From NCBI GenBank assembly GCA_001805165.1, contig MHEI01000083.1:1-7094 (forward strand): a stretch of 7,094 bases of DNA, in the 5' to 3' direction. The translations under genes were made by a program, and so were the position numbers. This stretch comes from Nitrospirae bacterium RBG_16_43_11 (lineage in GTDB: Bacteria > Nitrospirota > 9FT-COMBO-42-15 > HDB-SIOI813). This document shows, piece by piece, positions 1 to 6,167 of the stretch; positions within the stretch are counted from its first letter, which is position 1, and the number at the start of each line of letters is the position of its first letter. The notes under the pieces are model-generated. The model was not told the origin of the DNA. It saw only the letters and a program-made list of their open reading frames with translations, and did not search any database.

Positions 1-137
1 CGAACTCCGCCGCTTCCAGGAATAATATCACCTGCATCAGGCTTTGAAGCAAGTCCAATCTGAAAAGCTGAATACTCGAAATCATCCATGTAATCGTACA
101 CCAGCCTTGTAAATATAGGAGCTTCTATAAATTCCAT
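1..137 (-). CDS. RelE/HigB-type toxin, N-terminal part (cut by window edge)
   Basis: Reading the minus strand from the ATG at 137-135 gives 45 complete codons that run off the left edge. The protein begins MEFIEAPIFTRLV and continues through an EYSAFQ segment to KPDAGDIIPGSGGVR. This start and the P-x-AGD-x-IPGSGG-x-R pattern are characteristic of the RelE/HigB-type toxins whose members read MEFIETPIF...NPEAGDVIPGTGGLRK. Family members act as ribosome-associated mRNA endonucleases held in check by a helix-turn-helix antitoxin. The catalytic C-terminal half lies outside the window, so activity cannot be judged. The gene sits directly behind its own promoter, which suggests the toxin-first order of higBA-like pairs, with the antitoxin off the left edge. 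The start has no Shine-Dalgarno sequence, and the predicted leader is only about 5 nt. Confidence 0.85.
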   Translation of the reverse strand, partial: MEFIEAPIFTRLVYDYMDDFEYSAFQIGLASKPDAGDIIPGSGGV

Positions 138-148
138 TGTTATTTTTA

Positions 149-177
149 ATTCTACGGCATTGCCGTACTATTGTCAA
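149..177 (-). promoter_or_regulatory. Sigma70 promoter of the RelE-type toxin gene
   Basis: On the minus strand a perfect -35 box TTGACA (172-177) is followed by a 17-bp spacer and a -10 box TAGAAT (149-154, one mismatch to TATAAT). Spacing and boxes are near consensus. Transcription is expected to start near 142, about 5 nt before the toxin ATG, so the mRNA would be almost leaderless. Confidence 0.75.
153..167. promoter_or_regulatory. Probable autoregulatory operator (15-bp perfect palindrome)
   Basis: TACGGCATTGCCGTA has 7-bp arms around a single central base. It lies in the promoter spacer and overlaps the upstream end of the -10 box of the toxin promoter. Toxin-antitoxin promoters are typically repressed by the antitoxin or the TA complex binding such palindromes. 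The position would block RNA polymerase directly. Binding by this particular antitoxin is inferred, because the antitoxin gene is not in the window. Confidence 0.6.
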
Positions 178-189
178 TGTGCAGAAAAT

Positions 190-486
190 ATGGGAAGGGT
201 CCCCCGTTATTACTCTCACCGTTTATGAGAGAAAGGATATGCCCTCTTCCGGCAGGTATCGGATGTCCACCATTATGGAATTTATGGCATTGCTTGCAGC
301 TCATATCCCATCCCCCTATGAAAGTCTCGTGTATTATTATGGTGTCTATAGCAGCTCGCATCGAGGGAATGAGAGGAGAGAAAACAGGTATAATCAGAGT
401 ATCGAGATACAAGAGACAAAAGGCGCCGGCAGAGCAAGTTCCACATGGGCCCGTTTGATCCATCGTATCTTTGAAGTAAACCCAGG
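190..486 (+). pseudogene. IS91-like (Y2-type) transposase, C-terminal remnant
   Basis: The plus-strand frame (an open frame over about 137-682) contains a recognisable block. It has MEFMALLAAHIPSPYESLV followed by YYYGVYSSSHRG (about 285-366), then a basic, variable stretch, then SSTWARLIHRIFEVNP (about 438-483). IS91-like transposases of the Y2_Tnp type carry near their C-terminus the pattern F-x-A-x-L-x-x-HIP...YYG-x-YS-x-x-x-RG...WARLI-x-x-x-YEV-P, usually followed by a CPxC zinc motif. Here the match ends at EVNP; no CPxC motif follows and the frame continues as unrelated sequence. No catalytic tyrosine/HUH part precedes the block. It is therefore a dead fragment and indicates an old mobile-element insertion upstream of the toxin promoter. 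The minus-strand reading of this stretch, with a CxxCH motif, is taken to be its shadow. Confidence 0.6.
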
Positions 487-720
487 AATATCTCTGATAC
501 CGCCTTTTGGGATTCCATCCTCCCTGTGGAGCCTTACTTCCACGATACCGGGTATGCCAATTAAAAAATCCCCAGAAGTCCTGCCCGACCACTATTCCCA
601 AAAACAAGGTGTTTACCCCTATGCCAGTGGGAAACCCGACAAGGCAGCTCAAAATAGGAAAATTTCACCCATGCCTACCTGATGGCCATTCAATACCCCC
701 AAAAACCCTAAATATTTTCC
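487..720. other. Non-coding stretch without recognisable features
   Basis: After the transposase-like block ends there is no convincing gene on either strand up to the promoter at 721. The reading frames that remain open give no recognisable protein, and none has a ribosome-binding site with a fitting start. No convincing RNA gene, terminator or repeat was seen. It is most likely scar DNA left by decayed mobile elements. Confidence 0.4.
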
Positions 721-749
721 TTGACGCTTTAGATTTCGGTGAGTAGAAT
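721..749 (+). promoter_or_regulatory. Sigma70 promoter of the 186-aa unknown gene
   Basis: TTGACG (721-726) and TAGAAT (744-749) are separated by exactly 17 bp, each with one mismatch to the sigma70 consensus. The expected start of transcription is near 756, which gives a leader of about 77 nt before the ATG at 833. No clear operator palindrome was seen between the boxes. Confidence 0.65.
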
Positions 750-832
750 GAGACTCAACTTTTCGATTTGCCTATTGAGAGATCAGGACAAATTTGCTTG
801 TCAATCAATGGTTAGGCTGATAAAGGAGACAC

Positions 833-1393
833 ATGTCCAACTCTGAGTCCTCCTATCTTTTTGGCGACCAATGGATATTGGAGCTTTCTATCCGCAAAGT
901 GAATCCAGATAATAGAAACACCTGGTATCTTGAAAAGACAGAAATCCCTGCCAGTTATGACACGACCGATATTTGGAATGCCCGATTCTGGAGCATGTTT
1001 CCAAAAGACGAACTCGGCTTGCTGTACTGTGTCGAAGACAGTAATGGAATCGTCATTTCCACGAGCTTCCCATTTCGTCCGACTGTGTCCTTGAAAGAGC
1101 GATACGGGAACTTCAGTTTGGCCAAGATACGGCGTATAGCCGCTAACTGGCATTCGTCAAAGGGGGAGCCTCCTCACGCTGACCTACAGAAGATCATAGA
1201 TACCTTCGAACACGACCAATTAAGGTACGACGAACAGTACAGTATCGCGTGGAGCGAGTTTGTGCAAAGGCGTTTGCCACGCCCCCTATCTCCATTCTAC
1301 TGGTACCATTACGTTGGAGGTATTATACTGGGTGATGTGTTTTTCTTTCGGCTTTGGCATCCAAAGCTTGGTTACGAACCTCAGCAGGAGTGA
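833..1393 (+). CDS. Protein of unknown function (186 aa)
   Basis: I do not recognise this protein. The ATG at 833 is well supported: AAAGGAG lies at 822-828, four bases upstream, and a sigma70-like promoter lies at 721-749. The product is soluble-looking and rich in Trp, Tyr and Phe. No signal peptide or convincing membrane helix is visible, although there is one hydrophobic segment near the C-terminus (about residues 160-175, GGIILGDVFFFRLW). Residues about 105-150 (IRRIAANWHSSKG to FVQRRL) look helical and charged. It ends 49 bp before the IS21 element. It reads away from the RelE-type toxin and in the same direction as the J/TPR/HEPN genes. Before the IS insertion it lay only about 160 bp upstream of the J gene, so it may once have belonged to the same locus. 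No catalytic motif was identified. Confidence 0.75.
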   Translation: MSNSESSYLFGDQWILELSIRKVNPDNRNTWYLEKTEIPASYDTTDIWNARFWSMFPKDELGLLYCVEDSNGIVISTSFPFRPTVSLKERYGNFSLAKIRRIAANWHSSKGEPPHADLQKIIDTFEHDQLRYDEQYSIAWSEFVQRRLPRPLSPFYWYHYVGGIILGDVFFFRLWHPKLGYEPQQE

Positions 1394-1437
1394 AGTTCAT
1401 ACCTCCCGCAAATCTTTTTTTATTAATATGGCAAGGA

Positions 1438-1442
1438 ATACG
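1438..1442. repeat. Target-site duplication, left copy (ATACG)
   Basis: ATACG directly precedes the left IS end and is repeated exactly after the right end at 4161-4165. IS21-family elements commonly make short duplications of about 4-8 bp. The perfect pair shows a simple insertion with no later rearrangement of the flanks. Confidence 0.85.
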
Positions 1443-1450
1443 TGTCGAGG
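1443..1450 (+). repeat. IS21 left terminal inverted repeat
   Basis: TGTCGAGG is the exact reverse complement of the right end (4153-4160). When the first 25 bases of each end are compared inward, 19 match. This includes an ATTCCCCA core at the same distance from both ends. Confidence 0.88.
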
Positions 1451-1542
1451 GCCAGCAGAATTCCCCAGTCAGGGCCAAAACAATTCCCCATGTAGGACCA
1501 GAATAATTCCCCAGTTGGGGCCAGGATAATTCCCCACTTTTT
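1451..1542 (+). repeat. Four 23-bp tandem repeats in the IS left end
   Basis: Four units (1451-1473, 1474-1496, 1497-1519, 1520-1542) each begin with a variant of GCCAG and carry AATTCCCCA at the same place. The core copies start at 1459, 1482, 1505 and 1528, exactly 23 bp apart. That is roughly two helical turns, so a protein would meet each copy on nearly the same face of the DNA. In IS21-type elements, multiple end repeats are binding sites for the IstA transposase. Assignment to IstA is by family knowledge. Confidence 0.75.
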
Positions 1543-1594
1543 CCATACAATGCGATAGGATTTATAACCATTGATAACCAATGGAGGGTATCCT

Positions 1595-3169
1595 ATGGCA
1601 CGAAGGGAGATAGTTATGGAAGAGTTGGTGGAGGTTCTGTATCAGTGGCATATGGGACGTAGCATCAGTCAGATTAAACGATCTTTGGGTATAGATCGTA
1701 AGACGATCAGGAAGTACATAAGTCTTGCTGAGGGTCATGGATTTTCAAGGGACATGGAGGTAGAGGAGTATGCGTATTATCTTGAGCTTGCGGGTAGAGT
1801 TCAGAAGGGATTAAAGACGCCACTGGCTGCCTCTCCTGCCTATAAGGCAACGGTCTTGTATGAGAGTACCATTGAGAAACTTTTAGGGCAGAAATTCATG
1901 GTGGCAAAGCAGGTGTACCGTATACTCATGCGCGACTATGATTATGGGCTTAGTTATTCCAGTTTCAAGCGCTACATGAACATGAAGTATCCGAAGCCAC
2001 AGATGAACTGTTTACGGATCGAAGTAGGGGCGGCAGAGGAGGCCCAGGTAGACTTTGGTTCTGCAGGGATGATGTATGATCCTGAAACAGAGAGGATGCG
2101 CAGGGCACATGCCTTTGTAATGACCCTATCCTACAGTCGGCATCATTATGTCGAGTTTGTATTTGACCAGGGTCAGGTAACCTGGGTGAAATGCCATATG
2201 CACGCCTTCGAATACTTTGGCGGAGTAGTAGGGAGGGTCATTCTGGATAACTTGAAATCCGGGATACTAAAGCCCAGCACCTATGATCCTGTGATGAACA
2301 GGACCTATGGGGAGTGTGGGAAGCACTATGGGTTTATCATAGACCCTGCAAAGGTTCGTATGGCAGCACATAAGGGGAAAGTGGAGAGGAAGATGCCAGT
2401 GGTGCGGCAGCAGTTCTTATCGTCCGGTGATTTTAAGGATATCAAAGAGGCCAATAAGAAAGTGGTGGAATGGTGTATCAATGATTACGGGATGCAGGTT
2501 CATGGGACAACAAAGAGGAGGCCATACGAGGTATTCAGCACAGAGGAGAAGTCGCTTCTGTCCAGACTGCCGGAGGAGGGGTTTGAGATACCTCTGTGGA
2601 AGGAAGCACGCATCCATCCGGATCACCACATTGTGTTTGACAAGAGTTATTATTCCCTGCCCACCCGATACGTAGGCAAGAAGGTATGGGTACGAGGCGG
2701 CATGGACAGGGTGCAGGTCTTTTGGGAAGGTGAATTGATAAAGACCCATAAGAGATCAGACAGGCCAGGGACATTTAATACAGATGAGAGTGATTACCCA
2801 CCGGAAAAATCAAAGTATTTACTGAAGAGCACTACTTATTATGATGAGCAGGCATCTGTGCATGGGGAGCATGTACGGCGGTTAATCAACGTAATCTTAG
2901 GGGAGCATGCATACAGGAACTTAAGGAAAGTGCAGGGGATATTCAGGTTAGCAAATAAGTATGGTTCAGGGGCATTAGACCTGACCTCTAAGCGGTGCCT
3001 GCATTTCGGGGACTACAGGATGAGCACAATCAGGAGGGCACTGGATAAGAAGGCATACCTGATTGCTATTGCAGATGACGATAAGACATCACAGATGTCA
3101 GGGGATAAGGCTCTTTGCTTTATGCGCCCTTCGGAGTATTTTGATCATACAAAGGAGGTGTCGCAGTGA
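1595..3169 (+). CDS. istA: IS21-family transposase IstA (524 aa)
   Basis: This is a DDE-type transposase that cuts and joins the IS ends, working with IstB. An N-terminal helix-turn-helix lies at about residues 21-43 (GRSISQIKRSLGIDRKTI). The catalytic core shows D153 in EAQVDFGSAG, D218 in VILDNLKSGI and E264 in HKGKVERKMP, the typical IS21 spacing and context. The C-terminal half has the family's beta-rich, Arg/Lys-rich region (YYSLPTRYVGKKVWVRGG). I chose the ATG at 1595 because GGAGGG (1583-1588) sits 6 nt upstream; an in-frame TTG at 1571 would precede that ribosome-binding site and is unlikely. Length is normal for the family and no frameshift is seen. The stop TGA overlaps the istB start (GTGA), implying translational coupling. 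Confidence 0.95.
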   Translation: MARREIVMEELVEVLYQWHMGRSISQIKRSLGIDRKTIRKYISLAEGHGFSRDMEVEEYAYYLELAGRVQKGLKTPLAASPAYKATVLYESTIEKLLGQKFMVAKQVYRILMRDYDYGLSYSSFKRYMNMKYPKPQMNCLRIEVGAAEEAQVDFGSAGMMYDPETERMRRAHAFVMTLSYSRHHYVEFVFDQGQVTWVKCHMHAFEYFGGVVGRVILDNLKSGILKPSTYDPVMNRTYGECGKHYGFIIDPAKVRMAAHKGKVERKMPVVRQQFLSSGDFKDIKEANKKVVEWCINDYGMQVHGTTKRRPYEVFSTEEKSLLSRLPEEGFEIPLWKEARIHPDHHIVFDKSYYSLPTRYVGKKVWVRGGMDRVQVFWEGELIKTHKRSDRPGTFNTDESDYPPEKSKYLLKSTTYYDEQASVHGEHVRRLINVILGEHAYRNLRKVQGIFRLANKYGSGALDLTSKRCLHFGDYRMSTIRRALDKKAYLIAIADDDKTSQMSGDKALCFMRPSEYFDHTKEVSQ

Positions 3170-3933
3170 ATATATCCGGACAGATAGATAGCAGGTTGAA
3201 GTCGCTGCATTTGCGTGGGATGATAGATACCCTGGCGGTGCGGCTTAAGCAGGCTGAGGATAGTAACAGCGGATATATGGATTTTCTAATGAGCCTGCTT
3301 GAGGATGAGTATGAGAGGAGGCAGTCTGGCAGGCTTCTGACAAGGCTTCGCAATGCAGGGTTTGAAGAGGAGAAGACTATAGAGGGTTTTGATTTTAGTT
3401 TCAATGCCGGGGTGCCTTCAAAGAAGATACGGCAGTTGGCCGGTTGCTCCTATATTGAGAGTAGGGAGAATGTTTTTCTCTTAGGTCCTGTAGGCGTGGG
3501 CAAGACTCACGTTGCTCAGGCCCTTGGGCATGTGGCGTGCAGGATGGGGCATGATGTCCTGTTTACCAAGGCAGTCAAGATGTTTACCTACATAAACGGG
3601 GGAAGGGCTGATAACAGCGTGGAGACAAGGCTCAAACGCTATACCTCAATAGCCCTTCTCATTATAGATGACTTTGGACTTAAACCATTGACGCCTACAC
3701 AGGCAGATGACTTCTACGAAATAATCAGTGAGCGGTACATGAAAAAGTCCACGATCTTTACAAGTAACAGAGAGATAGCTGAGTGGCAGGGACTGTTCCC
3801 GGACCCTATCATTTCAAACTATATCATGGACCGGATCGCCCATAATGCCCATCAGATTGTAATGACCGGGGAGTCGTATAGAAACAAGGGAAAGACAGGC
3901 GTAAAGAGTGGAAAAACTGAGAAGGAGGGTTGA
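3166..3933 (+). CDS. istB: IS21-family helper ATPase IstB (255 aa)
   Basis: IstB is an AAA+ ATPase related to DnaC that forms oligomers on target DNA and directs IstA to the integration site. Walker A is GPVGVGKT (residues 107-114). Walker B is LLIIDD (164-169). The sensor-1 stretch is FTSNRE (about 198-203), and an arginine-rich end of the AAA+ core follows (IMDRIAHNAHQIVM). The N-terminal 80 residues are the helical IS21-helper domain. The start is GTG at 3166, overlapping the istA stop by 4 bp, with a near-perfect Shine-Dalgarno AAAGGAGGTG at 3151-3160. The C-terminus is Lys/Gly-rich and ordinary in length. All ATPase motifs are intact. Confidence 0.95.
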   Translation: MNISGQIDSRLKSLHLRGMIDTLAVRLKQAEDSNSGYMDFLMSLLEDEYERRQSGRLLTRLRNAGFEEEKTIEGFDFSFNAGVPSKKIRQLAGCSYIESRENVFLLGPVGVGKTHVAQALGHVACRMGHDVLFTKAVKMFTYINGGRADNSVETRLKRYTSIALLIIDDFGLKPLTPTQADDFYEIISERYMKKSTIFTSNREIAEWQGLFPDPIISNYIMDRIAHNAHQIVMTGESYRNKGKTGVKSGKTEKEG

Positions 3934-4103
3934 CAGAGAAAAACCGGCTTTCATAAATGCCTTGTAGTCTCTTTTTTGAAGGCAGACTATACCTTGATAT
4001 GGATGTTTTACGATGTCTTTGAGGCACAATCATAGGGAAAGGAGGTAAACAATTCTGTAATCATAGTAGACATTCCTGCAGGAAGAGTTTTATAATCTAA
4101 CAC
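3934..4103. other. Non-coding tail of the IS21 element
   Basis: No gene was found between istB and the right end. It holds a strong Shine-Dalgarno-like AAAGGAGG (4038-4045) without an ATG, GTG or TTG start at proper distance. It also holds a perfect 12-bp palindrome, TTCCTGCAGGAA (4073-4084). A degraded small passenger or third ORF is possible but unproven. Confidence 0.4.
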
Positions 4104-4144
4104 GGAAAAAGTGGGGAATAAATCTGAACCTGGGGTGGGGAATA
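4104..4144 (-). repeat. Two ATTCCCCA-type repeats in the IS right end
   Basis: TGGGGAATA occurs at 4112-4120 and 4136-4144, the reverse complement of the left-end cores, 24 bp apart. The outer copy is 16 bp inside the terminus, exactly as on the left. The inner copy extends into a perfect 16-bp inverted match (4104-4119) with left-end bases 1529-1544. These are probable IstA-binding sites. The right end has two copies against four on the left. Confidence 0.72.
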
Positions 4145-4152
4145 AAGTTGAG

Positions 4153-4160
4153 CCTCGACA
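4153..4160 (-). repeat. IS21 right terminal inverted repeat
   Basis: CCTCGACA is the exact inverted copy of the left end (1443-1450) and is followed at once by the target duplication. Confidence 0.88.
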
Positions 4161-4165
4161 ATACG
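4161..4165. repeat. Target-site duplication, right copy (ATACG)
   Basis: Identical to 1438-1442 and immediately outside the right IS end. Confidence 0.85.
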
Positions 4166-4269
4166 GCCAAAGTACTGAGAAATTTGACAGTACCAGTGGT
4201 AAAGGAAGGTATTGCAGAGCAAGCCCATAAAATGTAGAGAGGAGATAAAAAAGGAGTAAAAACACTATT

Positions 4270-5046
4270 ATGGACTCACGAATTAAAAAAATAAATTCAC
4301 CGGAGGAAGATGAACTGGAATTAAAGCGTATTGAACTTGCCAGATTATCAGAGCTTCTGGCTGAAAAGGAACTTGAATTGACCACTCTGCAAAATTCGCT
4401 ATCGCATTTTGAGCATAGATATTTAATGGAAGTAGGCATTAAATATGTTGATCTTGACGAGATAAATGCCAAGATTGCAGAGAAGATAGCAAGAGAAAAC
4501 CCCCAAGATGCTGCTTTTCAGGAAAAATCAGAAACCGCCCGTGAGACTGCAAACAGCACTGCAAAGGAATTTCATTCGCATGAAATTCCCAAAGAAGAAG
4601 AATTTAGTAAAGATTTTAAGCCTTCTGAAGAAATAAAGAAATTGTATCGTCAAATTGCCATGAAAATTCATCCTGATAGGGCAACAGGTGAAAAAGAAAG
4701 GGAACATCAAACAAAACTTATGGCAGAGGTAAATGATGCGTATGCTAAGGGCGATATTGAAAGGTTAAGGCAAATCTTGCATGAGTGGGAATCAAGTCCC
4801 GAATCGGTTATTGGTGAAGGAGTAGCATCTGATTTAGTAAGGATGATACGGAGCATATCTCAAATTAAGGGCAGATTGAAAACCATTGAAAAAGAGATTA
4901 AAACGATTAAGGAAACTGAAATGCACAAAATGATGATGCAAATTCAGCAAGCAGAGGAGAATGGCAGGGATTTGTTAAGTGAATTAGCAGATAAAATCGA
5001 TTCAGATATTATATTGGCAAAGGAAAGGCTTGAGGGTTTAGCTTAG
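4270..5046 (+). CDS. J-domain (DnaJ-like) protein with flanking coiled coils (258 aa)
   Basis: A J-domain occupies about residues 116-172. The segment SEEIKKLYRQIAMKIHPDR carries the HPD motif (H134-P135-D136) that activates Hsp70 ATPase, followed by KLMAEVNDAYAKGDIERLR, the usual helix III/IV region. The N-terminal 60 residues (ELELKRIELARLSELLAEK...) and the C-terminal 65 residues (ISQIKGRLKTIEKEIKTIK...) are charged heptad-like coiled coils. There is no Gly/Phe region, no zinc-binding CxxCxGxG repeats and no membrane segment. It is therefore not DnaJ itself but a specialised J protein that probably delivers Hsp70 to a partner. The ATG at 4270 has GGAG 13 nt upstream (4253-4256), a longer gap than ideal. 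The TPR gene starts 9 bp after its stop, so the two are surely co-transcribed. The IS21 right end lies about 110 bp upstream and may have replaced the native promoter. Confidence 0.85.
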   Translation: MDSRIKKINSPEEDELELKRIELARLSELLAEKELELTTLQNSLSHFEHRYLMEVGIKYVDLDEINAKIAEKIARENPQDAAFQEKSETARETANSTAKEFHSHEIPKEEEFSKDFKPSEEIKKLYRQIAMKIHPDRATGEKEREHQTKLMAEVNDAYAKGDIERLRQILHEWESSPESVIGEGVASDLVRMIRSISQIKGRLKTIEKEIKTIKETEMHKMMMQIQQAEENGRDLLSELADKIDSDIILAKERLEGLA

Positions 5047-5055
5047 AGGCGGCAA

Positions 5056-6156
5056 ATGATAGATGATAAAGAAAAGAACGATCAATTGGTGAAGGCAAAA
5101 ACATCCAGCCTGAAACTAAGAGATACAAATATTGTCAGCCGTGGTTTATCTGATTTGGCTTTGTTGGATGTTGAAGATGCGGAGATTATAGATGAGGAGA
5201 AACTGCTTCAGGCAAGGGAATGGTTTAAGAAGGGATTTAATTACCTTAAAAATGAAACGTATGATAAAGCAATAGAGGCATATACAAATGGAATTGCATT
5301 CGACCAACATTATGGCCCAGCCTACCGCAATCGTGGGATTGCCTATGCAGAAAAAAGACTATTTGACAGGGCAATTGAAAATTATAACAAGGCAATTGAA
5401 TTAGAACCAAATGATGCCGTCGCATACCTCAGTCTAGGGAATGCCTATAATAAGAAAGGTCAATATGACAGGGCAATTGAAGATTATAATAAGGCAATTG
5501 CCATAGATCCGAATTATACCCAAGCCTACAATAATCGTGGTCTTACCTATAAGAACAAAGGCCAATATGACAGAGCGATTGAGGATTATAATAAGGCAAT
5601 AGCATTAGACCCACATTGGGGTGCAGCCTTCCACAATCGTGGGCGTGCGTATGCTGACAAAGGACTACATAACAATGCAATAGAGGATTATAATAAGGCA
5701 ATTTCATTAGACCCGAACGGTGCCATGGCCTACCTCAATCGTGGGAATGCCTATGCAAACAAAGGACAACATGGCAGTGCTATTGAGGATTATAATAAGG
5801 CAATTGCATTAGACCCGAATTATGCTGATGCCTACAACAATCGTGGGCTTACCTATGATAACAAAAGACAGTATGACAGGGCGATTGAGGATTTCAGTAA
5901 GGCACTTGCCATAAATCCTAATTATGCTGAAGCCTACACTGGTCGTGGGAATGCCTATTATGGTCAAGGTCAACATGACAAGGCTATTGAGAATTATAAC
6001 AAGGCGATAGTATTAGACCCGAATAATGCTGATGCCTACAATGAGCGTGAGTTGCTTATGAGAAGTTGGGGAATAGGAGCATGGCAATTTCTGATTATAG
6101 GAAGGCATGTGATTTGGGGCTTGAACTTGGGTGCAAGAATTTGCAGAGGGTTTTAA
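5056..6156 (+). CDS. TPR-repeat protein, C-terminus altered by an apparent frameshift
   Basis: After about 52 acidic residues, nine 34-residue TPR units follow from residue 53. Units 2-8 are close to one another (pattern AYxNRGxAYxxKGQYDRAIEDYNKAIALDPNY). TPR arrays form a superhelix that binds peptides or protein partners, including Hsp70/Hsp90 tails. No signal peptide or membrane helix is seen, so a cytoplasmic scaffold is likely. It starts 9 bp behind the J-domain gene with a weak GAGGCGG ribosome site. The ninth TPR breaks at R331. From there the open frame gives 35 unrelated residues (starting ELLMRSWGIG), while the +2 frame from 6051 continues as VAYEKLGNRSMAISDYRKAC and on to QRVLRQK, a typical TPR ending that stops at 6167. 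Restoring one G (CGTGAG to CGTGGAG at 6046-6051) joins them, so the intact protein would be about 370 aa. Confidence 0.85.
   Translation: MIDDKEKNDQLVKAKTSSLKLRDTNIVSRGLSDLALLDVEDAEIIDEEKLLQAREWFKKGFNYLKNETYDKAIEAYTNGIAFDQHYGPAYRNRGIAYAEKRLFDRAIENYNKAIELEPNDAVAYLSLGNAYNKKGQYDRAIEDYNKAIAIDPNYTQAYNNRGLTYKNKGQYDRAIEDYNKAIALDPHWGAAFHNRGRAYADKGLHNNAIEDYNKAISLDPNGAMAYLNRGNAYANKGQHGSAIEDYNKAIALDPNYADAYNNRGLTYDNKRQYDRAIEDFSKALAINPNYAEAYTGRGNAYYGQGQHDKAIENYNKAIVLDPNNADAYNERELLMRSWGIGAWQFLIIGRHVIWGLNLGARICRGF
5260..6048 (+). repeat. 102-bp tandem repeats encoding the TPR units
   Basis: The DNA repeats with a 102-bp period, equal to 34 codons. For example, the block reading GATTATAATAAGGCAATT or a near variant recurs about every 102 bp from about 5380 to 6000. 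Nucleotide similarity between several neighbouring units is very high. This suggests recent duplication and the ability to gain or lose units by recombination or slippage. Confidence 0.75.
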
Positions 6157-6167
6157 GGCAGAAGTAA
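6051..6167 (+). pseudogene. Stranded 3' end of the TPR gene (out of frame)
   Basis: The frame GTT GCT TAT GAG AAG, ending at TAA 6165-6167, encodes the expected second half of the ninth TPR. It continues with the closing helix (SDYRKACDLGLELG and NLQRVLRQK), a common ending of bacterial TPR proteins. It is displaced from the main frame by an apparent one-base deletion at 6048-6050. It has no start of its own and is not translated unless the frame is corrected. Confidence 0.7.

Larger units (their letters stand above)
1443..4160 (+). mobile_element. Complete IS21-family insertion sequence (2718 bp)
   Basis: The element starts TGTCGAGG and ends CCTCGACA (perfect 8-bp terminal inverted repeats with the TG...CA ends usual for IS21). 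It is flanked by the 5-bp duplication ATACG. It carries istA and istB in one transcriptional direction with a 4-bp overlap, the standard IS21 arrangement of a DDE transposase plus AAA+ helper. Both ends carry extra internal copies of ATTCCCCA motifs, as expected for multiple transposase-binding sites. Length is at the upper end of the family because of a 152-bp left leader and a 227-bp tail after istB. Both genes look intact, so the element may be active. It separates the unknown gene at 833-1393 from the J/TPR/HEPN operon. Confidence 0.93.

Noticed and set aside
152..652. Minus-strand frame with a CxxCH motif (CKQCH) and a CGTC motif, resembling a c-type cytochrome
   Set aside because: It is antisense to the transposase-like block, starts at a TTG without ribosome site, has no signal peptide, and its stop lies in the toxin promoter. 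The plus-strand protein match is better.
1451..1542. 23-bp repeats considered as a replication-origin iteron set or CRISPR
   Set aside because: They lie just inside an IS21 terminus, and the core recurs inverted at the other end, so transposase-binding sites explain them.
1571..1594. Upstream TTG start for istA
   Set aside because: The GGAGGG ribosome site lies downstream of it and is well placed for the ATG at 1595.
4184..4213. TTGACA as the J operon promoter
   Set aside because: The best -10 at 18 bp (GGTATT) matches only 3 of 6 positions; support is too weak for a feature.
4008..4472. Minus-strand 154-residue Ser/Phe-rich frame over the IS right end and J gene start
   Set aside because: It crosses the IS boundary and its Ser-rich part is the complement of the Glu/Lys coiled-coil codons of the J gene, so it is a shadow frame.
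5260..6048. Regular repeats considered as a CRISPR or satellite array
   Set aside because: The period is 102 bp, in frame, and encodes TPR units; there are no unique spacers.
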